In this document: positions 35,025 through 45,135 of the stretch, piece after piece | How positions within the stretch are numbered: position 1 is the first letter of the stretch | Layout: every line of letters starts with the position of its first letter | Assembly (NCBI GenBank): GCA_965207565.1 | Contig: CBDBMQ010000015.1 | Span: 1 to 64,000, forward strand | DNA from: Bin80 sp965207565 | Lineage (GTDB): Bacteria > Bacteroidota > Rhodothermia > Rhodothermales > Bin80 | Length of the DNA: 64,000 nucleotides | Reading direction: 5' to 3' | Translations under genes and position numbers: made by a program | Notes under the pieces: model-generated | Told to the model about the DNA's origin: nothing | Databases searched by the model: none | Seen by the model: only the letters and a program-made list of their open reading frames with translations

Positions 35025-36128
35025 TTAGATCAATAACAGGCCAAGCAGGGCACCGCCTGCAACAAGCCAAACAGCATTCACCTTAAAGCGCAAGCTCGCA
35101 ACCGCAGCCAGTAAGAAGATCACAACAGGTGCCCAGCCAGTCAATACGCTGAGCCCCAGCCGTACCGTGACTACAAGCATCAGAGCAACTGCACTGACAT
35201 TGACTGCATCTAAAAATGACCCATCAGGGCTGATTTACGCAGGCGGGGAATGAGTGGGTTTAGAATACTGACGAACACAAATGATGGCAGAAAGATTGCA
35301 ACGGTGGCAATCAATCCACCTTGCCAGCCGTCCAGGAATACGCCGATGAATGTAGCCGTGCTGAGCACGGGGCCAGGAGTAAACTGGCCGATCGCAATTG
35401 CATCCAGCAGTTGTTGCTCAGTCAGCCAGCCGTAGGTCTGCACCAGACCACCCTCTAGGAATGCAATCAGGACGTAACCACTTCCATAGAGAACCGAACC
35501 AACCTTGAGAAAAAACCAGCCAAGCGTCCAGATACTATACTCCACCTTGGGGGTCTGCAAGAATCCCAAAAGGAAGGGGAGGACCGCACTGATGACCGTC
35601 AGGCGGCGGCGCCAAAAATAAAGACCACCAAGTCCTAGTAGGCCTCCTGCCAACATGGCCAGAACCTCGTTGACACCAAGCAATAGTCCAATAGCCACCG
35701 CTGCACCAATTGGAACCAGTGACCAAGCTTTAACGGCAGACTTGCCCAGACGCCAGAGAGCGCCCAGAATGATTGCCAGTACAGCCGGTTTGATGCCGCG
35801 AAGGAATGGCTCTACCTCAGGCACTGCACCATATTCGGCATACAGCCATCCGAGTACACCCGTTATCAGCGCAGCGGGTAAGATGAAACAGAGACCGGCG
35901 ACGACCATACCACCAAAACCACGCTGCTCATAGCCAACATGCATGGCCATTTCGGTTGAGTTTGGGCCGGGAATCAGGTTGGTCGCACCGACCAGATCCA
36001 GGAAATGCTCTCTGGTGAGCCATTTACGGCGGGTAACGACTTCATCGTCCATCATTGCAATGACTGCAGCGGGACCACCAAACCCGATAAAAACCTAGTT
36101 TGAGAAAAAGTCGTACTAGTTCATTCAT
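35025..36128 (-). pseudogene. chrA: ChrA-family chromate transporter, two frameshifts
   Basis: The ATG at 36128 reads MNELVRLFLKLG. A one-base change in a T-run near 36097 is needed to continue IGFGGPAAVIAMMDDEVVTRRKWLT, then LVGATNLIPGPNSTEMAMHVGY, the CHR-domain signature. The long frame continues over the first CHR domain and into the second (IGQFTPGPVLSTATFIG). It hits a stop at 35210 after LMGH; another one-base change in the adjacent TTTTT run restores FLDAVNVSAVALMLVVTVRL and a hydrophobic end at 35025. The joined 368-residue protein has the two-domain, roughly 10-12 span layout of ChrA, which exports chromate. Both lesions lie in homopolymers. It converges on the damaged etfA. Confidence 0.85.
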
Positions 36129-36142
36129 GAAGGTGTGATTTC

Positions 36143-36473
36143 ATGGTGAAAAAGATCGAACTGGGTTATGATGGTGAGTGCGAATTCTGTAATTACTCTG
36201 TAAACTGGCTCCGTAGACATGACCGTCATAACCGTCTATCATTTAAAAAACTTCCATCTCGTTCCTCATGTGTCACTTTAAAGTGATGAGAAAGGAACAT
36301 GGGAAGCATCTACTGCTGCTCTTCGCGCGCTGAAGCATCTGGGAGGTCTATGGAGCGTGGTCGCACAGGTGCTCATGATCGTTCCAAGGCCCCTCCGTGA
36401 TGCAACTTACCGAATGGTTGCAAGACACCGGCACCTCATTATTGGTTTCTGGAGCAACTCGAAATACCGCTGA
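36143..36473 (+). pseudogene. DCC-family (DUF393) thiol-disulfide oxidoreductase-like protein, frameshifted
   Basis: The frame from ATG 36143 gives MVKKIELGYDGECEFCNYSVNWLRRHDR, matching the start of DCC-family proteins with the paired cysteines of DGxCxxC. It stops at 36286. The next frame from about 36282 gives SDEKGTWEASTAALRALKHLGGLWSVV and VPRPLRDATYRMVARHRHLI, the typical end of the family. One shift near 36270 would restore a protein of about 110 residues. The family is thought to act in disulfide or thiol exchange, but evidence is general. Its 3' end overlaps the 3' end of the converging DUF4175 pseudogene. It is divergent from chrA, 15 bases away. Confidence 0.78.
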
Positions 36474-39400
36474 ATGAGTTCCTGGTAATCTTTTTGCATA
36501 TCCGCTTTCGAGTGCATTCATCAGTGCACGTTGTAGTTCGTCCTTGGTCATGTTTGGTTGTAGCGGTAGAGGGCTCACGCGTTCAGTCTCAGATCCTTGG
36601 CGACCTTCACGTTTTCGTTCGCGGCCCCTTTCTTGAAGGCTGCGTGATGCATCAAGAAGTCTGGTCAGGATCTGTTGCTGACGCTGCTGTGTTGGGCGAT
36701 TGACTTGACCGGACTGTAATTCCTGAATAGACTTCTCCATCTGCTGTGCGATACGTTCAAGATCGCCCGCCAACTGATTGGCTAAGTCACGTTCCTGTGC
36801 CATCTCGGTCAGCTGGCGCCGCATCGCTTCCTGCTGTCCAGCGATCTGTTGCAGACGCTCCTGCATATCTGGAGTCAATCGCTCACCTGGCTGCCGCCCA
36901 AAAAGCTCCTCAAGTGCTTGATTTAATTGTTCCTGTTGTGCGGCCATCTGTTGGAGCTGCTGGATCATTTGCTCCATGGACATCCCACCACCACTACTTG
37001 GCGAAGAATTCATGAGTTGATCAAGGAGGTCACTCAGAAGAAGAGCCAGATCATTCAGATTGGTCATTGCATGTGCAGCATAGGACTCGGCGAAGTTACT
37101 ATTGCGCTCGGTTAGTGCTTCCGTAGTGGCGGACATATGAAAAAGTGCATTCCCGGCAAACTGTTGCACATTCCGTGACAACTGTGGCAAGCTGCGGCCC
37201 AATGACTGAATCGAGTCAGCAACGACAGCACCACCTCTCTCAAGGATTGATTGCTCCCGGGCAAAATCGCGCAATAATGGGCTTTCTTGTGTGGCGTTTG
37301 CAATTTTTCGACGTAGTTCTTCCTGATCCTGGGACAACCTGAGAACGTTACTCAAAATCAATTTGAGTGCCGCGAGATTGATCTGCATTTGTTGCCCTTG
37401 CATCCCGCTTTGGATATTCTGCAGATCCGATTGCAGCTGCTGCATGCTCTGGCTCATCTGCTGCTGCCCCTGATTTTGCATGTTGCATTTGCCCAGACTG
37501 CATCTGCTGGGCATTTTGCTTCATATTCTCGGGCAGCTCCTTGGCTTGCGTTTGCTCGTTCAGCTGCTCCATTTGGCTTGTGGGAGCTTGCTGAAGCTCT
37601 TGCATCCGGTCAGAGATCTCTTCCATCTTGTCCTCAAGGGCAGTCATCTCGTCCGATGCCAACAATTGCTCGTCAGCAAGGGATTCGGGATTCTCCTGAG
37701 CATCCTCGTCGCCGGTTTGCTCAGCAAGCATCTCTTGTACCTGTTGTAGGTCTTCTGCTCGTCGGGCTGCTTCTTCAAGCTGTTGCTGCACTTGAAAATT
37801 TTTTAAAGAGTTCCAATGTCCGCTCCATACGCTCTCGGAACATCTCTTCGTTAAACTCAAATTTTTCCAGTGATTCCTGCATTGCGGCAGGATCAAATTC
37901 GGAGAGCGCCTCTTGCAGTTCCTGCAGTGCTTCCATGAGTTCTGGGGAACTGATCTCTTCGGTTACCTCCTGAAGTTCTTCAAATAGATCCAGTAACTCA
38001 TCACTGACCAGATTGTGATCTTCCATTTGCTGCACAGCGTCGGCCATATTACTGGCAAGTTCATCTATCCGGTTTTGAAGCTCTTCCTGTGCCTGACGCA
38101 ACCCTTCAAGGCTTTGGCGGTCGTCCCAACTAGCATCCTGTTTTCTACGCAGTTCATCCCTGAGTTCATCAAATTCCTCCCGCACCAATTCCGCCTCTTC
38201 TAAAAGCGATTCAAGTCCAGACTCGGTCTCATCCTGCGTAGTCTCAAGCGCCTCATATCGTTCAGTAATGGATGGAAGACGTAACTCCTGGGTCGCACTT
38301 GAGCTCTTTTTGGGATCATTGTATCCATCATTATCCCAGATCGTTACGAAATAGCTGATGACATCCCCAGGGACAATATCAAGGCCAGTTGTTAAATCCA
38401 GATCCCAAAGGTATTGGATTTCGGGGGTCATTGGAAGTGGGAGTTCCATTTCCTGAAAGGAATCCATCGTATCTCCAAAACGACTCTCGGAATGGCGCCA
38501 GGAAAGGGTAAAACGTGAGAAACCGAAATCGTCCTGAACGCGAATGGTTAATGGGACCAAAAGCTCAAAATCCATATCTGCCCGAGGATCTGGAGAGATG
38601 AGTTCGATGGAAGGGTAGCGGTCATACAGCGGGGTAATCGAATAGGTGATCGGGTCAAGATTACGGACACCACTGGAAGATTCGAGCAGTATGCGGTAGC
38701 TGATTTCATCATGAACCGTGATCATCCCGGTCAAGTCATCAAGAATAACATCATCGCTATCCGAATCAAGGGAAAGCCAAGCTCGGGTGCCAGAAATGCT
38801 GGATCGAATCCTAATATGTGCTGAAGTGCCCTGTAATGCGGTAATATTCCCTGTTCCGGGGGGCAATTCTTCGGTTGGAAGCTCTGAATAGGGTGGGGGA
38901 TGCAAGGTGATTTGCAGGTTTCGAAGAACTGGTCGGTCAATGACGGCAACATCATACCAGTCGGATGTCACCGAACCGGACACTGCACGATACCGAAATG
39001 GTAGACGCAGATTGTTTTCCTGATGGATAAAACGGCCGAGTGAATCGACCTTGACATTCTGTGATCGTACGCGGGTTTCTCCAATTACACCTAGTTCGAA
39101 GGTAACCATATCCGGCATCGTAACTCCCGATGCATGGGCAATCATCACCAGTGAATCGCCTTTGGTCACTTCGGTATTACAGGGTATGACTGAGAGAGAG
39201 AATGGGGCGGGGCGCTCAAAGGTTGTACCAGGAGAGAACAGGCGGACGGAAGCCTCCCGGAATCCCTGCGGGGCCGCGAGAACCAACATGGCAATCAGCC
39301 CAAGCGGGATCACGGTATATCGGCTCCAAGCGATGGGTTGATGCCAATTTACCTTCTCAACAAGTGGTAGCTTGGACACTTCTGCATCAAGTGACTGCAC

Positions 39401-39799
39401 GGCATGATCAACCAAGGGCTGCGGAGCAGGGCTTGCATCCCCATTACATAACTCAAGCAGAGATACCAATTGATTCTGTAGAGCGGGTTGCTCCTGGGCC
39501 ACCGTACGCGCAATACGTTTGTATTGTGAACGGCTGATCCATCCGATGATCCAAGGTCGGATGACAAGCCAGAGAAGCAGGGCAACTGCTGCAACAGCCC
39601 AGGCCCAGAAAAATATACTGCGCCAGGAAGTTGGCATCCAGAAACGCATTTCCATCATCAACAGCAGGGCGAGACCACTGGTAACAGCAATAACCAGCAG
39701 AACAAGGCCAATGGCCACGCGTTCCGTGATTAGACGATTCCAGCACGCCCGGAGCCGGGTCTGAATCCCATTTAGGATGTATCTGGACTTATTGCTCAT
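36407..39799 (-). pseudogene. DUF4175-family large membrane protein, at least three frameshifts
   Basis: The ATG at 39799 opens a frame with two close hydrophobic spans (LVLLVIAVTSGLALLLMM and FFWAWAVAAVALLLWLVI, residues of about 30-85) and a third near 170. A long periplasmic beta-rich region (VTKGDSLVMIAHASGV, then YFVTIWDNDGYND) and a glutamate-rich coiled coil follow. The frame breaks in an A-run near 37797 (KKF). It continues as VQQQLEEAARRAEDLQQVQ to about 37480 and then breaks again into QNQGQQQMSQSMQQLQSDLQ, a glutamine/methionine-rich region. A third break in an A-run near 36500 precedes DYQELIQRYFELLQ. Joined length is about 1130 residues, usual for DUF4175 proteins. Function is unknown. 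The first 674 residues could still be produced. Confidence 0.82.
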
Positions 39800-39897
39800 T
39801 AGGTCAGTTTACCACGCATCATTCTAGCGGTTTCGCACTCAGTCATGTTAATTCATCGCAGTATAGCCCTATCTTTCTACGAATCACCTCAATTCAA

Positions 39898-41160
39898 ATG
39901 ACTGATTGCATTGCCATTATCCTCGGCGGTGGAGCGGGCTCGCGTCTATTCCCACTCACGCTTCTTCGCTCAAAGCCTGCGGTGCCGCTCGCCGGCAAGT
40001 ACCGGCTGATTGACGTTCCGGTCTCCAACTGCATTAACTCCAATATCAACAAGATTTTTGTTCTGACACAATTCAATTCTGCCAGTTTGAATCGTCATCT
40101 TGCTCACACCTACCGGTTCGATAATTATCGGCGGGGCTTTGTCACGGTCATGGCTGCAGAGCAGACACAGCGTTCAGCAAACTGGTTTCAGGGGACCGCA
40201 GATGCCGTACGTCAATGTATTCCTCACGTTTCAATTTACCGTCAGAAATACGTGCTGATTTTATCAGGGGATCAACTCTATTCGATGGATTATCGAAAGA
40301 TTATTGATCACCATGCAGCCAATGATGCGGCAGTCACTGTCGCAACGATTCCAGTCACGGCAGAAGAGACTTCTGGTTTTGGTATTCTCAAAACCGATGA
40401 ACATCAGGAGATCACAGAGTTCCACGAAAAGCCCGAGGATCTCACCGGAAAGTCAAGTATGGTCAGTGAATCGATGGAGGCTGCTGGACGTGTATATCTG
40501 GCATCCATGGGTATTTATGTATTCAACAGCGAACTTCTCTTCAAGGCACTTGATCAACATCCGAATGATCATGATTTCGGGAAGCAGATTATTCCCCGGG
40601 CGATTGATAAAGTGAAGGTAGTCAGTTATCCATTCGAAGGATACTGGAGTGATATCGGTACAATACGCTCGTACTATGATGCCAGCCTGATGCTGACGGA
40701 CCCTCTACCGGGATTCAATATCTACGATACAGACAAGAGATTGTACACAAATGCACGGATGCTCCCACCTGCAAAAATATCAGGGGCTAAATTCACGGAC
40801 AGCCTTGTATCCGAGGGAAGTGTAATTGGTGACAGTTCCATCACTAGATCCGTGATCGGAATCCGCTCACGCATTGGCAACCATACGACAATCCGTGACT
40901 CAGTTCTGCTGGGTGCGGACTATTATCCGTTGCATGGATTGGCATCCAGCGGACGTATTGAAGGTCCGGAACAGCCCGGCGTAGGAGATCACACATTTAT
41001 TGAGGGCACCATCGTAGACAAGAATGTGCGTATTGGCAATAAATGCATCATACGCAACAAGGAAAGCGTACAAGAGCACGATGGGGATAGTTTTTATATC
41101 CGGGACGGAGTCGTCGTGATTCCGAAGAATGCCACAATTCCAGATGAAACCGTGATCTGA
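39898..41160 (+). CDS. glgC: glucose-1-phosphate adenylyltransferase (ADP-glucose pyrophosphorylase)
   Basis: A 420-residue enzyme that makes ADP-glucose from ATP and glucose 1-phosphate for glycogen synthesis. The nucleotide-binding signature GGGAGSRLFPLT lies at residues 10-21, followed by KYRLIDVPVSNCINS, WFQGTADAVRQ, the catalytic SGDQLYSMDY, EFHEKP and YWSDIGTIRSYYDA. The C-terminal left-handed beta-helix shows hexapeptide-like repeats (SVIGDSSITRSVIGIRSRIGNHTTI). Length and motif order fit GlgC of plants and cyanobacteria-like bacteria. The stop overlaps the start of the next gene as TGATG, so the lipoprotein gene is translationally coupled. It diverges from the DUF4175 pseudogene with 98 bases between them. 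Confidence 0.95.
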   Translation: MTDCIAIILGGGAGSRLFPLTLLRSKPAVPLAGKYRLIDVPVSNCINSNINKIFVLTQFNSASLNRHLAHTYRFDNYRRGFVTVMAAEQTQRSANWFQGTADAVRQCIPHVSIYRQKYVLILSGDQLYSMDYRKIIDHHAANDAAVTVATIPVTAEETSGFGILKTDEHQEITEFHEKPEDLTGKSSMVSESMEAAGRVYLASMGIYVFNSELLFKALDQHPNDHDFGKQIIPRAIDKVKVVSYPFEGYWSDIGTIRSYYDASLMLTDPLPGFNIYDTDKRLYTNARMLPPAKISGAKFTDSLVSEGSVIGDSSITRSVIGIRSRIGNHTTIRDSVLLGADYYPLHGLASSGRIEGPEQPGVGDHTFIEGTIVDKNVRIGNKCIIRNKESVQEHDGDSFYIRDGVVVIPKNATIPDETVI

Positions 41161-41729
41161 TGCAATTGGCCGAGAGCAAATACTGGTGGACTCCACCGCT
41201 GATTGGGCTTTTGATTTTGACAGGATGTAGAACCTATGGCAGCAGCGCTGATGATCAGATTGCTGCGAGCGTGCTCACGGCTGCTCAGCAGATAGCCGCC
41301 GAGGCTTCAATGATCGAAGTTGAATTAGCGATGCTGACGGAGGCCGCAGCAATTTATCCTGAATTAATTCCTTTCAGTGAGCGTATGCAGGCCATCGTAG
41401 ATGGGTACATGGAGATGAAAGAGAAACAGAAGAAACTGGCAGAGGATGTTACTTCTATTCAGGACAATTTCGTTACGAACTGGGTTGGCCAGGATCGCTA
41501 TCGAGCATTGCATCGTGCACTTGGCGCAATCATCAGCGAAAGAGAATTGAAGCAGCATCAAATAAATTTGGTTGCTCAAGATCTAGGAAGGCATCTTGGG
41601 GTTACAGCACAGAGGCAGTCAGTCGAGGAAGGTCGCTTGCAGATCCGGCCCCATCATTACAACCGGTCGTGGTCAGTTACAGAACTCCAAGATCTATTGG
41701 CCGATATAGAATCGGAACCCACCGAATAG
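41160..41729 (+). CDS. hypothetical lipoprotein, helical
   Basis: A 189-residue protein with a short hydrophobic N-terminus and a lipobox (LIGLLILTGC, cysteine at residue 23), so it is a predicted lipoprotein. The remainder is almost all helical with heptad character (ASMIEVELAMLTEAAAIYPEL, MEMKEKQKKLAEDVTSIQDNF). I do not recognise the family. It shares a TGATG junction with glgC, but a role in glycogen metabolism does not follow from that. The next gene starts 40 bases on. Confidence 0.75.
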   Translation: MQLAESKYWWTPPLIGLLILTGCRTYGSSADDQIAASVLTAAQQIAAEASMIEVELAMLTEAAAIYPELIPFSERMQAIVDGYMEMKEKQKKLAEDVTSIQDNFVTNWVGQDRYRALHRALGAIISERELKQHQINLVAQDLGRHLGVTAQRQSVEEGRLQIRPHHYNRSWSVTELQDLLADIESEPTE

Positions 41730-41769
41730 TACCCTTGAATCGGGCTACAGGTTGATCACTCATGGACAT

Positions 41770-43749
41770 ATGATCCTGAGGATACTCGTTTTTTTGTGTG
41801 TAGCCGGAACAGCGCAGGCTCAAGTGCCGACGGATTCACTCATTCACTATGAGCTAGGAGATATTGTTGTACGCTCATCAGGGGATTCTCCTGACATATC
41901 GTCCATATCCACCATGCAGCAGGTTCGTCTGGCAGGGATTGCCCAAGCGGATGCGGCTTCCATTAACCCTATCCTCCGGCAGATTCCATCGGCACATCTT
42001 CAGACGAACTCCAGGGGAGAATCGCTTATCTATTTACGGGGAGCGGGCGAGCGGCAGGTGAGTTTATTTTTTGATGGAGCCTTGCTCAATATTCCCTGGG
42101 ATAATCGAATAGATCTAAGCCTGATCCCCTCAGAGGTGGTAGGAGAAATTTCGATTGCCAAAGGTGTCCCATCCGTTCTTTATGGAGCGAATGTTCTCGG
42201 CGGGGCGATCAATATGACCTCCAGGCAGCTTCGTAATCCAGGAAGTTTTTCACAGGTATCAGGGATTCTGGGTTCGTATGGTTCACAGCAGGCCCGGATG
42301 ACCTGGCTTCGTCGTACGGAACGCTTCCAGTCCACGGTTTTTGTGGGAATCTCGGATCAAGACGGCTTTCGTCGTCCACGAAAGGCTGATCTGCCATACA
42401 GCCAGGACTCGAACGACCTTCGAACTAATACCGACCGCCAGATGCGATCAGTGTTTGGGCAATTTTCTTTCAATGTTGCGGGGGATGGGAGTATTGGCGT
42501 TTCATTCCTGCGCTTTGATGGCAAGAAGGGAATCGCGCCCGAAGGACATCTGGACCCACGAAACGCAAATGTACGCTACTGGCGATATCCAGACTGGGGC
42601 ACGAATATGGCGATCCTCAGCAGTAAATTTCCTTTTCTGGACGGAACCTTGCGCGGTACAGCATGGGTCAGCAGATTTGGCCAAACCATCGCACAGTACT
42701 CTGATAAATCCTACTCCGAACAGCTGGAAACTCAGATCGACAAGGATGATACGTACGGTGCACGACTCACGTATTTACGTGATTTTTTGGACTCTGGATC
42801 ACTCCGGGCGGCGGTCAATCTTCTTTCGTCAAGCCATAAACAGGAAGATCTTGAAGCGCAGGGATCATCGCTGTACAGAGTTTTTTCGCAGCGCATTCTC
42901 AGCAATGGAATTGAGTATACTAGGTCTGGCCTAGTGAATGTGATGGTCGGTGCAAGTATGGATATTCTCGCAACCCCCAAGACGGGTGATAAGCCTGATC
43001 GTGGTCCACAGACGGGGTTGGGAGTCACCATGGGGCTATCCCATGAACTCTATCCCGGTATAAGGATCAGAGGGATAGTCGGACGCAAGACGCGTTTTCC
43101 AACCATGCGGGAGTTATTTGGAGAGGCCTTGGGGCGTTTCCTTGTCAACCCGGATCTAAAGCCTGAATCCTCTCTTCTCACCGAGGCGGCGATTGAATTT
43201 GAGCGGGGTGAAACTACTGCGGAGGCCATTGCCTTCTTTAACCGGACCTACAATACGATTGGCCAGGAAATGGTGCTGCTTGAAGGGGAAACCAGGGCAA
43301 GGCGCCAGCGAGTCAATCTTGAAGGGAGCCGCGTATTCGGGCTCGAGGCCACCGTCACTTCCAGAATGATCCCAAGCCTGTTACTCAGTTGTAGTCTGAC
43401 GGGAATGCGCGCTCGTGAACTTAGTCCGAATGGGACTCAGCCGCTTGTGGAAAAGCCATCCTGGATTGGAGGATGCAATGTGAATTATCGACTTGGGGTA
43501 GGGATTTCGATCATATTAGAGAGTTCCTATTCCGGCCAGGCGTATGGATTGGGAGAAGAGAATGATCTGATTGCGCTTCCGAATTCACTGGTAATGAATT
43601 CTCGTGTTGCGTGGTTGATTCTCCACGGAGAGTATTCGGCGGAACTATTTGCAAGAGTAAACAATCTCACCGATGAGGTCGTCCTACCTCAGTTGGGGCT
43701 TCCGGGGCCGGGTAGGGCATTGCACGCTGGCCTTCAAGTGACGTTTTGA
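41770..43749 (+). CDS. TonB-dependent outer-membrane receptor
   Basis: A 659-residue receptor with a signal peptide (MILRILVFLCVAGTAQAQ). The plug domain runs over about residues 30-150 (IYLRGAGERQVSLFFDGALLN, then VVGEISIAKGVPSVLYGANVLGGAINM). A 22-strand barrel follows, ending in the aromatic LHAGLQVTF. There is no N-terminal carboxypeptidase-like domain, so this is the simpler BtuB/CirA-like type, importing a siderophore, corrinoid or other large ligand with energy from TonB. The ATG at 41770 was preferred over a TTG at 41752 because the signal peptide begins there. No neighbouring transport genes reveal the substrate. Confidence 0.9.
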   Translation: MILRILVFLCVAGTAQAQVPTDSLIHYELGDIVVRSSGDSPDISSISTMQQVRLAGIAQADAASINPILRQIPSAHLQTNSRGESLIYLRGAGERQVSLFFDGALLNIPWDNRIDLSLIPSEVVGEISIAKGVPSVLYGANVLGGAINMTSRQLRNPGSFSQVSGILGSYGSQQARMTWLRRTERFQSTVFVGISDQDGFRRPRKADLPYSQDSNDLRTNTDRQMRSVFGQFSFNVAGDGSIGVSFLRFDGKKGIAPEGHLDPRNANVRYWRYPDWGTNMAILSSKFPFLDGTLRGTAWVSRFGQTIAQYSDKSYSEQLETQIDKDDTYGARLTYLRDFLDSGSLRAAVNLLSSSHKQEDLEAQGSSLYRVFSQRILSNGIEYTRSGLVNVMVGASMDILATPKTGDKPDRGPQTGLGVTMGLSHELYPGIRIRGIVGRKTRFPTMRELFGEALGRFLVNPDLKPESSLLTEAAIEFERGETTAEAIAFFNRTYNTIGQEMVLLEGETRARRQRVNLEGSRVFGLEATVTSRMIPSLLLSCSLTGMRARELSPNGTQPLVEKPSWIGGCNVNYRLGVGISIILESSYSGQAYGLGEENDLIALPNSLVMNSRVAWLILHGEYSAELFARVNNLTDEVVLPQLGLPGPGRALHAGLQVTF

Positions 43750-43873
43750 GGGCACTGAATCGTGAGGCGAATTTTCTCAGCTTGCATCAGAGGCTGAGTA
43801 AAGAATATTGGCAGATCGGATGGGAGCATTTCGGTGATTCGCTGTCTCGACTTGAATGGTAAGGTTGAGGAGC

Positions 43874-44797
43874 TTATTGGTTGTTGTGTGCAGATTGGAT
43901 ACGACGGAGGATTTCGATTGCTAAGTCTTGTGCCTCAGCTATTTGATTGGCTGTCATGTGCGACTCACGAAGTGAAGTTTTTTGAGCAAGTGCTAATTGG
44001 TGTCCTTCCGTGGCGGCAATACTTAACCACGCATAGGCTCTTACGTTGAAATAATTGCAATCACTGCAATGCTTGTAATCATCCCCATCATTTGGGAATC
44101 GCCGTTTACTCATATACTTCATTCCCAAGGAATAATGATCACTGGCATCTCCCTGCTCGGCAATTAACTCGTACCATTTCATTGCCTCTTGTTCGTTTTT
44201 CGGAATTCCCTTTCCATCGTCATACATATTTCCGAGGTTACGTTGAGCTGTAGTGTCTCCCTGCTCCGCTGCCCGTCGATACCATTTCATTGCCTCCTGA
44301 TAGTTCTCTGATACACCACGGCCATTTTCGTACATAACTCCAAGATTCCTTTGTGCTCTGGCGTGTCCTTGCTCAGCGGTGAGTTTCCACCATCTCAAAG
44401 CCTCCTGATAGTTTTTCGGACCCCCTTCTCCGTTGTAGTACATATATCCAAGGCTGCCTTGTGCGTGGGCGTGCCCTTGCTCAGCTGCGAGTCGAAACCA
44501 CTTCAAAGCCTCCGGATAATTTTGCGGAACCCCCTTCGCGTTGTAGTACATTCCTCCAAGGTTGTATTGTGCATCGGCGAGTCCTTGCTCAGCTGCAAGT
44601 AAGAACCATTTCAATGCCATTTCATGGTTCTCCTTAATTCCGTGACCATTTGCATAAGCAACACCTAGCTGCCATTGGGCCTCAACATTGCCTGACTCTG
44701 CTGCCTGATATAACTGATCAATATCCTGTACTGCGATATAGCCGGAATTCTCTGACGCTAGAAGTATCAAAGAGAAAAGAAAAAGTAAGGATCTCAT
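43874..44797 (-). CDS. secreted Sel1-repeat protein
   Basis: A 307-residue protein with a signal peptide (MRSLLFLFSLILLASENSG) and six Sel1/TPR-like repeats of 36 residues, each with the pattern A-x-x-x-LG-x-x-Y-x-x-G-x-G-x-x-x-N-x-x-x-A-x-K-W. The repeats are nearly identical in spacing and form an alpha-solenoid for protein contacts in the periplasm. A cysteine pair (HCSDCNYF) precedes the last, irregular repeat (AYAWLSIAATEGHQLA). An upstream ATG at 44842 overlaps the stop of the monooxygenase-like gene as ATGA and would lengthen the protein by 15 residues; I prefer 44797 because of the signal peptide, but coupling from 44842 is possible. Confidence 0.85.
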   Translation of the reverse strand: MRSLLFLFSLILLASENSGYIAVQDIDQLYQAAESGNVEAQWQLGVAYANGHGIKENHEMALKWFLLAAEQGLADAQYNLGGMYYNAKGVPQNYPEALKWFRLAAEQGHAHAQGSLGYMYYNGEGGPKNYQEALRWWKLTAEQGHARAQRNLGVMYENGRGVSENYQEAMKWYRRAAEQGDTTAQRNLGNMYDDGKGIPKNEQEAMKWYELIAEQGDASDHYSLGMKYMSKRRFPNDGDDYKHCSDCNYFNVRAYAWLSIAATEGHQLALAQKTSLRESHMTANQIAEAQDLAIEILRRIQSAHNNQ

Positions 44798-44838
44798 GGT
44801 GGTATATGCTTGGTTCAGAGATACTGTTATGGATTCGT

Positions 44839-45135
44839 TCATCCATTCAGTTGAGCAAGGTAGTAGCTATATGCCATGGCCGGGGCTGCAAATAATGGTT
44901 TGACCTCGGCCCAGGTCTCTTTGAATAGATCCGACTCCCGATAAGACTTTAGGCTTGATTCTGATTCCCATTCGCTATAGGTGGTGAATATGTTTGCCGA
45001 CGTGCTATCCACCCATAACTCAAGTCGTTTACATCCCTGTACCTGTCGAATTTTTGGAGCAACGGCCTGGAACAGTTGCTCAAATGATTTTGTGGCATCC
45101 GGTTGTAGCGTAAGCCGAACGATTCTAATCAGCAT
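44839..45135 (-). CDS. antibiotic biosynthesis monooxygenase (ABM)-like small protein
   Basis: A 98-residue protein of the ABM/dimeric ferredoxin-like fold: MLIRIVRLTLQPDATKSFEQLFQAV, then CKRLELWVDSTSANIFTTYSEWES and FKETWAEVKPLF. Members are heme- or quinol-modifying monooxygenases, or proteins with no known activity; heme-binding residues cannot be assigned. Its start lies 11 bases inside the end of pyrF, so it is expressed with pyrF, and it may couple to the Sel1 gene. Confidence 0.8.
   Translation of the reverse strand: MLIRIVRLTLQPDATKSFEQLFQAVAPKIRQVQGCKRLELWVDSTSANIFTTYSEWESESSLKSYRESDLFKETWAEVKPLFAAPAMAYSYYLAQLNG

Noticed and set aside
43776..43798. CTCAGC/GCTGAG hairpin between the TonB receptor and the Sel1 gene
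   Set aside because: Six-base stem with an eleven-base loop and no T-run on either strand; too weak to call a terminator.
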